From positions 1 through 43,173 of the forward strand of contig JAGVAP010000118.1 of NCBI GenBank assembly GCA_020060215.1: a stretch of 43,173 nucleotides of DNA, read 5' to 3'. Under the pieces are notes generated by a model. The model searched no databases and was not told the origin of the DNA. It saw only the letters and a list, made by a program, of their open reading frames with translations. Numbering within the stretch: the stretch's first letter is position 1; each line of letters opens with the position of its first letter. This DNA is from Deltaproteobacteria bacterium (lineage in GTDB: Bacteria > Desulfobacterota > DSM-4660 > Desulfatiglandales > HGW-15). The position numbers and the translations under genes are program-made. Shown here piece by piece: positions 17,542-26,075 of the stretch.

Positions 17542-17925
17542 ATGTTCACAAGATTTCACACCAAGGATGAAAGAGGCTTCACGCTGATCGAATTGATGAT
17601 CGTCATCGCCATCATCGGTATCCTGGCAGCCATCGCCATCCCTCAGTTCAGCGCGTATAGGACCAGGTCCTACAACTCCGCAGCCAATGCGGACATCAGA
17701 AATGCAGCAACGGCCCAGGAGGCGTACTTTGTCGATGCTCAAAGCTATGCCACACAGGCCAGCTCGCTTACGGGTTCAAGTTATGGGCTTTACACCTCGG
17801 AGAACGTCACGATTTCAGTCGAAGGTGGAGGCGCATCCGGTTACACGATGACATCACTCCATTCGTCCGGTGACAAGACATGGAACGTATCCGGCCCGGG
17901 TGGATCTGTGACCAAGGATTCGTAA
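17542..17925 (+). CDS. pilA: Type IV major prepilin, PilA-like
   Basis: The 127-residue product has a 12-residue class III leader ending in Gly and a prepilin peptidase site G/FTLIE, with Glu at mature position 5, followed by the hydrophobic alpha1 helix MIVIAIIGILAAIAIPQF. The mature part is 115 residues, longer than the ~60-residue Geobacter e-pilin. It has no cysteine, so no C-terminal disulfide loop. About 28 of the 115 residues are Ser or Thr, and the chain ends in Ser. GGAGG at 17531-17535 precedes ATG 17542. A strong terminator follows, so it is likely a single-gene, highly expressed transcript. Confidence 0.95.
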   Translation: MFTRFHTKDERGFTLIELMIVIAIIGILAAIAIPQFSAYRTRSYNSAANADIRNAATAQEAYFVDAQSYATQASSLTGSSYGLYTSENVTISVEGGGASGYTMTSLHSSGDKTWNVSGPGGSVTKDS

Positions 17926-17952
17926 TCGAGGACTAGTCATTCCTTGATGGAG

Positions 17953-17983
17953 AAAAAGGAGGGCCGCGCCCTCCTTTTTTTTT
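17953..17983 (+). terminator. Terminator after pilA, probably bidirectional
   Basis: GGAGGGC (17958-17964) and GCCCTCC (17968-17974) form a stem with loop CGC; five A precede it and nine T follow it. The A/T flanks let it act on both strands, so it can also stop transcripts of the convergent gene ending at 18109. Confidence 0.9.
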
Positions 17984-18108
17984 GTGCGCCGGTGTGGGGC
18001 AATCACTGGGGGGAGGTTCTGTAGATCCAGGCAAGCGTTCGTGGGTGACGGTGAATCCGTGAGACGGAGGCAATGCGCCGGTCGGGAGCAATTCAAAACC
18101 AAGCGTCT

Positions 18109-20235
18109 CTAGTGAGATCTCTCTTTCGGAGAGTGAATTTCGACGGTGATCTCTGCGCCACGTTCTCGGGAGGTCTCCTCCAAGAATGGGATAATGAGCG
18201 CAACGTCCGGTATGATGTCCGTAGGTCCTTTGCTCTTTGCTGATTCACTCAGGTAGGCATAGATACTATCCATGGAAACAGCATCCAAAAGGCGGCGCAA
18301 CGTACTCCTGACCTTTTCCGTAAGTCCTTGGCGAAGATGCGTCTCACCCAGCAAGAAGTATGTGGAAGCATCCGCAGGCGCAAAGGCCAATGCCCGCTCG
18401 AAGAGAGATGCGGCTTCTGAGAATTGGCCCATCTCCTTGAGAACGTACCCTAGTCGTTGCAGGGTAAGGGTGTTTTTTGGATCCATTTCAGCGGCTTTAC
18501 GGAGCATGTCCAAGGCTTCGGCGCTTTTGCCTTTTTTCATCAGCAATATGCCCAGATTGCTGAGTGCGAGGGGCGTTTCGGTTTCGTTTCTGCAAGATAA
18601 CCCGTTCTCGAGCACACGCACGGGTTCTTCGAGGTCATTCGGGTCATTCATCAGCAGCAGAGCGGCCAAATTGTTGTGGGCGCCGGGACAACAGGGATCC
18701 AGTTCCAGCGCCTTCTTGTAGAGTGAGAATGCTTTCTGATAGTCTCCGGCATTATGAGCGATGAGTCCGATGTTGAAAAATGTAATCCCTTTCTTTTTCT
18801 TGCCATGGATATCTTTGCCGGACAAAGCCTGGTAGTAGTGTATTAACGCTTTGTGCTCCTCCCCTCTGAGGCTGAAGTACCGCCCCAGGTTGTGATGGGC
18901 TCTGAATGAGAATGGGTATTTTTCCAGACAGTCCCCCCAGAGAGTCCTTTCGTCTTTCCATGCACCGTTTCTCAGGTAGGTAGAGAGACCCAGCGTGCCC
19001 AGGAGGAAACTGAAGGTTGCAAAGACCACTACCTTGAGCCGGTATTCTGAAAAAAGCTGAAGAGCTTTGATCCCGAGGATCACTACAGGCAAGAAAATAA
19101 ACATGGATGGAACATAGTTTCGGTGCTCGAACACGAGTTCCAAAGGCAGGATGGTGGACTCAACCGTATGATTCAGGAAGAAGAAGAGAATAGAAAAAGA
19201 GCAAAGAGGCTCCCTTTTCGCAATGAGCGACGCAGCTGTGGTAATCCCCAAGACCAGTACGATGGAAAGAACTGTAACGGGTGGATCCAAAAGGGACGTG
19301 GAGATCACGATATCATGATCGACCGAGAACCTCGACGAGACGGGATATAGCAAGAGACTGATATACAGGAGGATTATCCGGGGTTCTGTGATGAGACGCT
19401 CCCACAGCGTGAAAACCCTGGAGTCGTAGATTCCAAACACCCTCTCGATGAAATCGCTGAAGAAGAATAAGTAAAAAAGACAGGCACAGATGGGTAACAG
19501 ATAGGTGGCAGAAAAGGTGACGAGGGTATTCTTGAGTGATCTTCTTGTGACTCCCTGAACTAGGATTAGGCGGAAAAGAAAAAGGCTGACGGGAAGCAGG
19601 ATCGCGTTCTCCTTGGCACCGATCGAGAGAAGTCCGGCGATTGCGCACAAGATGAGGTAAAAGGATCTTCTAAAGGCTTTCTTCTTCCCTTGCGCCTTCA
19701 CGTAGAAGTACATGCTCATGACATAGAACATCCCTGCCATGGAGGTCATTCTCTGAACGATATACGTCACCGCCTGCGTCTGGATCGGATGAATGGCCCA
19801 AAGAACAGTAGCCATGAGAGCGATGGAGTAGGCATCATGCTCGTACCTTACTGCAATCAGTGGAAGTCCTAGAAGATTGTAAATAAAAAGGTACAGAAAA
19901 ATGGATGCCAGGATATGTATAGCGACATTTGCGATGTGGTAACCAAAGACCTCATCTCCCGAGATATAGTAGTTGAAAGCAAGACTCAGGCGGGAAAGAG
20001 GACGGAAGAACTCGATGTTCGTGGAAGAGGGCGTTGAAAAAAGGGTTTTCTTGATTTCAGCCCATGATAGTGACCGGATGCGCACCTGCCTGTTCTCGGT
20101 GATATTCGGCCCATCGTCAAGATGCCACGATGCGTGGAAAGAGTTGGAGTACGTCGCGACGATGATCGTGAAAAGAGTCAGGAATGCGAAAGCATGCTTG
20201 CGGTACGGTGACAGGCGGTACTCATTGTCTAACAT
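18109..20235 (-). CDS. TMTC/DUF1736-like GT-C membrane protein with TPR tail
   Basis: The 708-residue product is a polytopic membrane protein of the GT-C type. An acidic DD pair (D40, D41) follows the first helix in the first periplasmic loop, as in lipid-linked-sugar glycosyltransferases, and the loop FFRPLSRLSLAFNYYI and helix block WAIHPIQTQAVTYIVQR match the TMTC-like pattern seen in the paralogues near 38-42 kb. About six TPR units follow (roughly residues 440-650). The likely role is sugar transfer to a protein or glycan outside the inner membrane. ATG 20235 has no Shine-Dalgarno that I can see. It is divergent from the next paralogue, with starts 21 bp apart. By eye it is more A+T-rich than the ribosomal genes. 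Confidence 0.85.
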   Translation of the reverse strand: MLDNEYRLSPYRKHAFAFLTLFTIIVATYSNSFHASWHLDDGPNITENRQVRIRSLSWAEIKKTLFSTPSSTNIEFFRPLSRLSLAFNYYISGDEVFGYHIANVAIHILASIFLYLFIYNLLGLPLIAVRYEHDAYSIALMATVLWAIHPIQTQAVTYIVQRMTSMAGMFYVMSMYFYVKAQGKKKAFRRSFYLILCAIAGLLSIGAKENAILLPVSLFLFRLILVQGVTRRSLKNTLVTFSATYLLPICACLFYLFFFSDFIERVFGIYDSRVFTLWERLITEPRIILLYISLLLYPVSSRFSVDHDIVISTSLLDPPVTVLSIVLVLGITTAASLIAKREPLCSFSILFFFLNHTVESTILPLELVFEHRNYVPSMFIFLPVVILGIKALQLFSEYRLKVVVFATFSFLLGTLGLSTYLRNGAWKDERTLWGDCLEKYPFSFRAHHNLGRYFSLRGEEHKALIHYYQALSGKDIHGKKKKGITFFNIGLIAHNAGDYQKAFSLYKKALELDPCCPGAHNNLAALLLMNDPNDLEEPVRVLENGLSCRNETETPLALSNLGILLMKKGKSAEALDMLRKAAEMDPKNTLTLQRLGYVLKEMGQFSEAASLFERALAFAPADASTYFLLGETHLRQGLTEKVRSTLRRLLDAVSMDSIYAYLSESAKSKGPTDIIPDVALIIPFLEETSRERGAEITVEIHSPKERSH

Positions 20236-20256
20236 TCTAAGTAGGGGTGAAGACTA

Positions 20257-21885
20257 GTGCCGTTCACGTTGAGGACAGGATGGGCAAGCGGGAGTAACCA
20301 GAAAAATGGCATTCGTCTCTTCTTCATATGTTCTATGATCATAGGTGCCTATTTTCCGACCTTCAGCGGAGAGTTTATACTGGACGATAAGCCTTTCGTC
20401 AAGGAGAACGTGGATATCCGGAGTTTTCGTTCTCCCATTTTCTATCTCCTTCAAGAGGATGGGATTTCTGAGCGCGATAAAGGACGGGCAAGCTCCGGCT
20501 ACTACCGGCCGCTTGCCAGTTTTACATACACCCTGGATCTCAAGATCTGGGGATCGAAATCTTCGGGTTTCCGAACGACCAACCTCGTACTTCATCTTAT
20601 CTCATGTCTTTTCTTGTATCTCTGTCTGGAAAGGGTCACCCACAAAGATGCGGCGTTCACGGCTGCGCTTCTCTTTGGGCTGCATCCAGTCAACACGGAG
20701 GCGGTTTCCTGGGTAGCCTCACGGAACAACATTCTGGTTACCCTCTGTTCGCTCGGCTCTTTCTATTTCTATATGAGGAGATCGCAAGAGGGGAGGCGGT
20801 GGCATGGGGCGCTCTCCCTGCTTTTTTTCTGCCTTGCCCTCCTCTCCAAGGAATTTGCACTCATGCTCCCGCTCATCTTTTTCCTCTTTGACCGGACGGC
20901 AAGCAAGGACGGCTTTTTCAGAAAGCGCATATGGGGCTATTTCGCATTTTCAGCCATCCTCATTGGGTATCTGGGGCTTAGGCAGTCGGCCGTAGGTAGC
21001 CTTGCCCCTGAATACCGAGCTGGCGGAGGGGGGCTGCAGGCCGTATGCTTTGCTCCTTGGCTGCTCATGGAAAATATTCGGCTCGTCCTCCTTCCCGCCG
21101 GATTGCACAACTTTGTCGTCGGTTATCCCGGGGATTGTCCCGGAAGAGAATTCGCACTAGGCATCGTGGGTGTCGTCCTCTTCCTGGTGCTTCTCTGGAG
21201 ATGGAGGAACCATAAGGTCGTTCTTTTCTCGGTCTGCTCTTTTCTCGCCGGACTTTTCCCGGTTCTGAACATTTGGCCTACATCGGCGACTTCCCTGGTC
21301 TCCATGAGATGGCTTTATTTTCCGATGTCCTTCCTGTCCTTTGCAGCAGCATGGGGAATTGCCCGAATTGGAAATGCACGAAAACCCTTTTTGATCTATG
21401 CCCTGACGGCGTGTGCTTGCATATATCTAGCTTCTTACAGCTTTGTGTTAAATGAGTTTCTCTGGAAAAGGGAAAAGGGTTTCTTTGAAAGGGAAGTGAA
21501 GGTGTTCGGCAACACCTTTTTCGCGGGGGACTTGGCGGGTCTGCTCCACGTCGGGGGAAAATGGGCTGAAGCCGAGGAATACTACAAGATGGCGGCAGCC
21601 GGTCACGTGCCGGATAGGGGCAGGCACCTGATCAACTATGCAGTACTCCTGATCCAGTTGCAGCGTCCGGAAGATGCCTTGCACACCCTTGAAGAGGCAG
21701 AGAAGGAGAGGATGAATCCTCATGAGATGGGCTCTCTTCACAACACCAGGGGAGCAGCCCAGTTGAAACTGCAACAATGCGGGAGAGCGGTTCAGTCCTT
21801 TCAAAAGGCACTCGTGTTCCGGCCCTCTGCTAGTTTCGAGAGAAACCTGGGTGAAGCGTATAAGTGTGAAGAGGTGAGGCGATAG
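20257..21885 (+). CDS. TMTC/DUF1736-like GT-C membrane protein with short TPR tail
   Basis: The 542-residue product has the same plan as its divergent neighbour: first helix, D43/D44 in EFILDDKPFV, YYRPLASFTYTLDLKIWG, and the helix block LFGLHPVNTEAVSWVASRNN. The C-terminal ~110 residues hold about three TPR units (LINYAVLLIQLQRPEDALHTL). It should be a GT-C glycosyltransferase using a polyprenyl-linked sugar, but no substrate can be named. GTG 20257 follows AGGGGTGAAG (20243-20252). It may lead a + strand operon with the GT2 gene 144 bp later. Confidence 0.85.
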   Translation: MPFTLRTGWASGSNQKNGIRLFFICSMIIGAYFPTFSGEFILDDKPFVKENVDIRSFRSPIFYLLQEDGISERDKGRASSGYYRPLASFTYTLDLKIWGSKSSGFRTTNLVLHLISCLFLYLCLERVTHKDAAFTAALLFGLHPVNTEAVSWVASRNNILVTLCSLGSFYFYMRRSQEGRRWHGALSLLFFCLALLSKEFALMLPLIFFLFDRTASKDGFFRKRIWGYFAFSAILIGYLGLRQSAVGSLAPEYRAGGGGLQAVCFAPWLLMENIRLVLLPAGLHNFVVGYPGDCPGREFALGIVGVVLFLVLLWRWRNHKVVLFSVCSFLAGLFPVLNIWPTSATSLVSMRWLYFPMSFLSFAAAWGIARIGNARKPFLIYALTACACIYLASYSFVLNEFLWKREKGFFEREVKVFGNTFFAGDLAGLLHVGGKWAEAEEYYKMAAAGHVPDRGRHLINYAVLLIQLQRPEDALHTLEEAEKERMNPHEMGSLHNTRGAAQLKLQQCGRAVQSFQKALVFRPSASFERNLGEAYKCEEVRR

Positions 21886-22029
21886 GAAGGGGAAAATCTC
21901 AAACGACTTGCGCTCAGAGCATTGAAATGCAAAACTACCCGGGCGCGCCGTTGGGTGCTAAGGGGCGCCAGGAGGGAATCCGATCGAGAGATCTTTCGTA
22001 CGGGAGAGGTTTACGAACCTTTTGGGCAT

Positions 22030-22809
22030 ATGATTAATCACAAAAGAGTCCTTGTTGTCCTCCCCGCATACAATGCGGAGAAGACTCTTGAGCGCACCTA
22101 TGGGGATATCCCGTTGGACGTTGTAGACGATATCCTGCTGGTCGACGACCACAGCGGGGACCGCACGGTCTCCCATGCGAAGAGACTCGGGATCCGCACC
22201 TTCATTCACGACCGGAATTACGGTTATGGCCGCAATCAGAAGACTTGCTACAGCGAGGCCCTCAAGGCGAATGCGGACATCGTGATCATGCTGCACCCGG
22301 ATTATCAGTATACGCCGAAGCTCATTACCGCCATGGCGAGCATGATTGCCTTTGACGTTTACGATGTCGTGCTCGGATCCCGAATCATCGGGGGTGGGGC
22401 TCTCAAAGGGGGAATGCCCGTTTACAAGTACATATCCAACCGTTTTCTGACTGCCGTACAGAATCTTCTCCTCGGCAGCAAACTCTCGGAGTTCCATACA
22501 GGGTATCGCGCTTTCTCGAAAGAAGTACTGACCAGGCTGCCGCTCAACTCGAATTCGGACGGGTTCGTCTTCGACAATGAGATGCTGGCACAAGTTCTCC
22601 ATTTTGGCTACCGGGTGGGTGAGGTCTCGTGCCCTACATCGTATTTTGAAGAGGCCTCCTCGATCGACTTCAGAAACAGCGTGGTCTACGGGTTGGGAGT
22701 GCTCGGAACATCCGTCAAGTTTCGACTGCACAAATTGGGTTGGCTCAGCTCCCCCCTCTTTCTCTGTGCCCGAACACCCGCTCCCCCGGAATATTATAGA
22801 GAGGCCTGA
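22030..22809 (+). CDS. Family 2 glycosyltransferase
   Basis: The 259-residue product has a GT-A nucleotide-sugar fold: VLPAYNAEKTL at the start, DDILLVDDHSGDRT, and NYGYGRNQKTCYSEAL. In place of the usual DxD it has LHPDYQY, a variant common in one GT2 subfamily. No transmembrane helix is clear. It probably loads a sugar on a lipid carrier or extends a glycan at the cytoplasmic face. ATG 22030 matches the family start; no strong ribosome-binding site precedes it, and the frame is open from 21922. The next gene begins 7 bases after its stop. Confidence 0.88.
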   Translation: MINHKRVLVVLPAYNAEKTLERTYGDIPLDVVDDILLVDDHSGDRTVSHAKRLGIRTFIHDRNYGYGRNQKTCYSEALKANADIVIMLHPDYQYTPKLITAMASMIAFDVYDVVLGSRIIGGGALKGGMPVYKYISNRFLTAVQNLLLGSKLSEFHTGYRAFSKEVLTRLPLNSNSDGFVFDNEMLAQVLHFGYRVGEVSCPTSYFEEASSIDFRNSVVYGLGVLGTSVKFRLHKLGWLSSPLFLCARTPAPPEYYREA

Positions 22810-22816
22810 CCGGAGA

Positions 22817-24058
22817 GTGAAGCAAGCTACACAGCGCGCTCTGGACAGAACCGTCGGCGTGGCTCTTTGCCGTCTGCTGTCTCTTTTCCCATGGAGGTAT
22901 GGGCGGGTTCATCCTCTCCACACCCCTAACAGGATTCTCGTCATCCTCATTTCGGAAATGGGCAGCCTGGTTCTGGCCAGGCCCATGTTCGAACTGATTC
23001 GGGCGAAGTACCCCCGCTCTTCCATTCACCTTCTTCTGTTCGGGAGAAACCAGGGCCTTCTGGAGGTCCTCGATCTCGTACCGAGGGCCAATCTTCTCAT
23101 CCTGGATGATCGGTCTTTCCTCGGTTTCGTGCTGAGCGGAATCCGCATTCTGCGCAGCTTCCATCGCTTGAGAATCGACACCGTCTTCGATTGCGAACTC
23201 TTCTCCAGAATAAGCAGTCTCATCTCTCTCTTGAGCGGCGCAAAGGTGCGGGTCGGGTTCCACCCTCACACGCAGGAGGGGCTCTACAGAGGAGACTTCA
23301 TCAATCGTCCGGTTATCTATAATCCGTACGTCCACATCTCAGCCCAGTTCATGACCATGGTTCACTCTCTGGAACAGCAGGGCACTCCATCCACCAAGAT
23401 CGTGGACCCGCCGGGCCCGCTTCCCGAACCGAAGACTCTCCGGCTGGACCCGGCTGAAAGGATGGCTTTTCACAAGAGGTTCTACACGGATTTTCCGGAA
23501 CTCGGGAGGGGGAAATTGGTGCTCCTCTATCCTGGAGGAGGGTTGCTCCCGATCCGGGCCTGGCCGTTGGTGCACTACTGTGAGGTCGCGAAGGATCTCA
23601 CCAGGATGGGGTATGTCGTGGGTGTTATCGGCATGGCGGAAGACCGCCCTATGGCTGAGAAGATCTGTTCGGAGCATTCGGGAAGATCGTGCTTGAACCT
23701 CGCCGGCTATACGAAATCGATAAAGGAGCTGGTCCTCTTGATGGAAGGGGCCTCTCTCCTGATCACCAATGACGGGGGGCCCGGCCATTTCGCATGCCTG
23801 ACATCGACTCCGTCCATAGTGCTGTACGGTCCCGAGACGCCCGCTCTTTACGGGACACTCGGCGGAAATGCACGTTTTCTCTATCAAGGACTGCCGTGTT
23901 CCCCCTGTCTGACAGCGTACAACCACAGGAAATCCCCCTGTGACGGTAACAACGTGTGCATGAAATCGATTTCTCCCTGGAGGGTCGTTGAAATCGCCTA
24001 CGAACTGCTCGGGAAAAGCTGCCCATCCGGGAACCGCTCCGTTGAAAATGAATCCTGA
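22817..24058 (+). CDS. Family 9 (heptosyltransferase-like) glycosyltransferase
   Basis: The ~413-residue product has two Rossmann-like halves of the GT-B fold. The N-half shows RILVILISEMGSLVLARPMFE; the C-half has LLYPGGGLLPIRAWP, then ITNDGGPGHFACLTSTPSIVLYGP, the GT9 donor-site block. A cysteine cluster near the end (GLPCSPCLTAYNHRKSPC) is typical of one GT9 subgroup. GT9 enzymes add heptose or related sugars to LPS-type cores from ADP-sugars. GTG 22817 is the best start but GGAG lies very close to it; the start is uncertain. The end overlaps the next start by 11 bp. Confidence 0.88.
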   Translation: MKQATQRALDRTVGVALCRLLSLFPWRYGRVHPLHTPNRILVILISEMGSLVLARPMFELIRAKYPRSSIHLLLFGRNQGLLEVLDLVPRANLLILDDRSFLGFVLSGIRILRSFHRLRIDTVFDCELFSRISSLISLLSGAKVRVGFHPHTQEGLYRGDFINRPVIYNPYVHISAQFMTMVHSLEQQGTPSTKIVDPPGPLPEPKTLRLDPAERMAFHKRFYTDFPELGRGKLVLLYPGGGLLPIRAWPLVHYCEVAKDLTRMGYVVGVIGMAEDRPMAEKICSEHSGRSCLNLAGYTKSIKELVLLMEGASLLITNDGGPGHFACLTSTPSIVLYGPETPALYGTLGGNARFLYQGLPCSPCLTAYNHRKSPCDGNNVCMKSISPWRVVEIAYELLGKSCPSGNRSVENES

Positions 24059-26072
24059 CCTCATGTCGGCAACAACCCGGATTGCCATCTCCTTGGGTCT
24101 CGGCTGCTTTGCCGTTTACCTCTGGACCGCTTGCCCCACTGTTTACTTGGGAGACAGCGGAGAACTGGCGGCCGCGGCCTATTCCCTGGGGATACCACAC
24201 AACAGCGGTTATCCGCTCTACGCTCTGATCGGCAAGCTCTTCTGTCTGATCCCCTTTGGAAGCATTGCCTTCCGAATGAACCTGATGTCTGCGTTCTCCT
24301 GCGCCTGCACTGTGGCGCTGCTCTATGACCTTCTTTACCGGAAGACAGGATCTCATGCGGTCTCCATTGCGACCTCCCTTTTCCTGGCATTCACTTCTCT
24401 TTTCTGGATGCAGGCGGTTTCCGCTGAGGTCTATGGATTCCACCTCTTTTTTGTGGTGATCCTGATCAGGCTGTTGTGGCGCTGGGACGAGAAGCGGGAT
24501 TTTCGCAGACTGATGCTGCTCACCTTTGTCGCCGGGCTGAGTTTCTGTAATCACATGCAGACGATCGTGCTGGCGCCGGCGGTGCTCCTGGTTGTGCTTC
24601 GTGGGCAGGGGAAGTCCTTTCTAAAACCAGAAACGATCGTCATACTCACGTTGCTCTTCATCGCTGCCCTGTCACTCTATGCCTATCTCCCGGTGAGAAC
24701 GAATGCCGGCGCGGCCATTACCTGGGGGGACCCCGATACGATCGGTCGTTTCTGGGATCACGTCACCGCCCGGGATCACAGGAGTGGATATGTCCTGAAC
24801 AAGGGCACGTCCGAGTACCTGAAGAGGATGGCACAAAGCATTGCCTATCTTTTCGGCCAATTCGGAGTTCTGCTGCCGCTTTCCGTTTGGGGGCTTGTCG
24901 GCCTCCGTTCGAGATGGCGGGGTTTCTTCGTTTTCCTCGTCCTGTCGGACCTTACCTACACCGCTTTCCTGAATACGATATCGCTGGAGATCACCCCCTT
25001 TGCCCTCCCGACGATGATAGCGGTAGCAATCCTCTCGGGGGTGGGGATGGCGGACGTCATCCGACGGGTACGCACCTCCAACCGGTTCGGCTTGTCTGTG
25101 AAAAGGGCCGTGCAGGTCGGTTTCATCCTGATCCCCGTCATTCCTTTCATGGCGAATGTGGGATTTTGCAACCAGAGCCGAAACTATGCCGGGTATGAGC
25201 ATGCATTGAACATCCTGAGGACCGCGGAGATCGGGTCGGTCATCCTCGTTGACGGGGATAACCATATATTTCCGCTCATGTATGTCAATTTGTGCGAAGG
25301 GATGGCCGAGGACAGGCGGATCATCGACCGCTTCAACCTTGTTTTCCGTTGGTCTGCAGGTGAAGGCCCGGAGAACCACCCCCATTCCTTGAAAACGGTT
25401 CTCGAAGAGGTTGTGCGAGAAGATCCCGACCGCATGGTCTATCTTTGCGCTTTCGATCCGAATGCCTTTCCTCTCCCGCAGGGCTACAGCCTAGCCCCTC
25501 ATGGAATCTTGTCCAGAGTAGTGGAGAGGAATTCATCGCTTGAGCCGGATGCAATCTCCAGCTTGTGGAGAAGGTACGCTGCTGAGAGCTTTTACGGGGA
25601 CATACAAAGGGACTACATGAATCGGCAGATCTGCGCCTATTACCATTTCAACATGGGAAAGTCCTACTTTCAGCTGGGGTCACCGGGCAAAGGGTTGGAA
25701 GCGGTTCGGCTCGCTTCGAAAATCGGGTATAACGATGAGTTGATCCATTCCGATATCGGGATCTTCCTCACTCAGCAAAGGCTCTTCCCCGAGGCGTACG
25801 AGGAACTGAGGAAGGCTCTGATCCACGGGGATGATCTCAGCCTCGGCTACAACAATCTAGGATATTACTACGGTGTCATAGGGGACTTCGAAAGCGCCGT
25901 TGCCAACCTGCAAAAGGCTGTGGAACTCAGTCCCGATAACCACACCTATTTGAACAACTTAGGGTTTGCCTTGTACAAGTCGGACAAGAAGCGATTGGCA
26001 GCCGCTTTTTTCAGAAGATCGCTGGAAATCGTAAAGGAGCAAGCCGAGATCGAAGCTCTGCTGAACGAGTGA
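24048..26072 (+). CDS. DUF2723 GT-C membrane protein with TPR tail
   Basis: The 674-residue product has the DUF2723 signature: a first helix, then CPTVYLGDSGELAAAAYSLG with D36 and E39, then PHNSGYPLYALIGKLF with H51. About ten membrane helices follow. The C-terminal ~130 residues are TPR units (LGYNNLGYYYGVIGDFESA, TYLNNLGFALYKSDKKR). DUF2723 proteins resemble protein O-mannosyltransferases; the family is named by signature here, not by search. ATG 24048 overlaps the GT9 stop, so the two are coupled. The next gene starts 3 bases after its stop. Confidence 0.87.
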   Translation: MNPDLMSATTRIAISLGLGCFAVYLWTACPTVYLGDSGELAAAAYSLGIPHNSGYPLYALIGKLFCLIPFGSIAFRMNLMSAFSCACTVALLYDLLYRKTGSHAVSIATSLFLAFTSLFWMQAVSAEVYGFHLFFVVILIRLLWRWDEKRDFRRLMLLTFVAGLSFCNHMQTIVLAPAVLLVVLRGQGKSFLKPETIVILTLLFIAALSLYAYLPVRTNAGAAITWGDPDTIGRFWDHVTARDHRSGYVLNKGTSEYLKRMAQSIAYLFGQFGVLLPLSVWGLVGLRSRWRGFFVFLVLSDLTYTAFLNTISLEITPFALPTMIAVAILSGVGMADVIRRVRTSNRFGLSVKRAVQVGFILIPVIPFMANVGFCNQSRNYAGYEHALNILRTAEIGSVILVDGDNHIFPLMYVNLCEGMAEDRRIIDRFNLVFRWSAGEGPENHPHSLKTVLEEVVREDPDRMVYLCAFDPNAFPLPQGYSLAPHGILSRVVERNSSLEPDAISSLWRRYAAESFYGDIQRDYMNRQICAYYHFNMGKSYFQLGSPGKGLEAVRLASKIGYNDELIHSDIGIFLTQQRLFPEAYEELRKALIHGDDLSLGYNNLGYYYGVIGDFESAVANLQKAVELSPDNHTYLNNLGFALYKSDKKRLAAAFFRRSLEIVKEQAEIEALLNE

Positions 26073-26075
26073 GTA

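Noticed and set aside
17984..18108. Possible riboswitch or small RNA after the pilA terminator
   Set aside because: Phrases such as GGTGAATCCG recall cobalamin or c-di-GMP switches, but the defining core motifs are missing and the site lies between two convergent gene ends.
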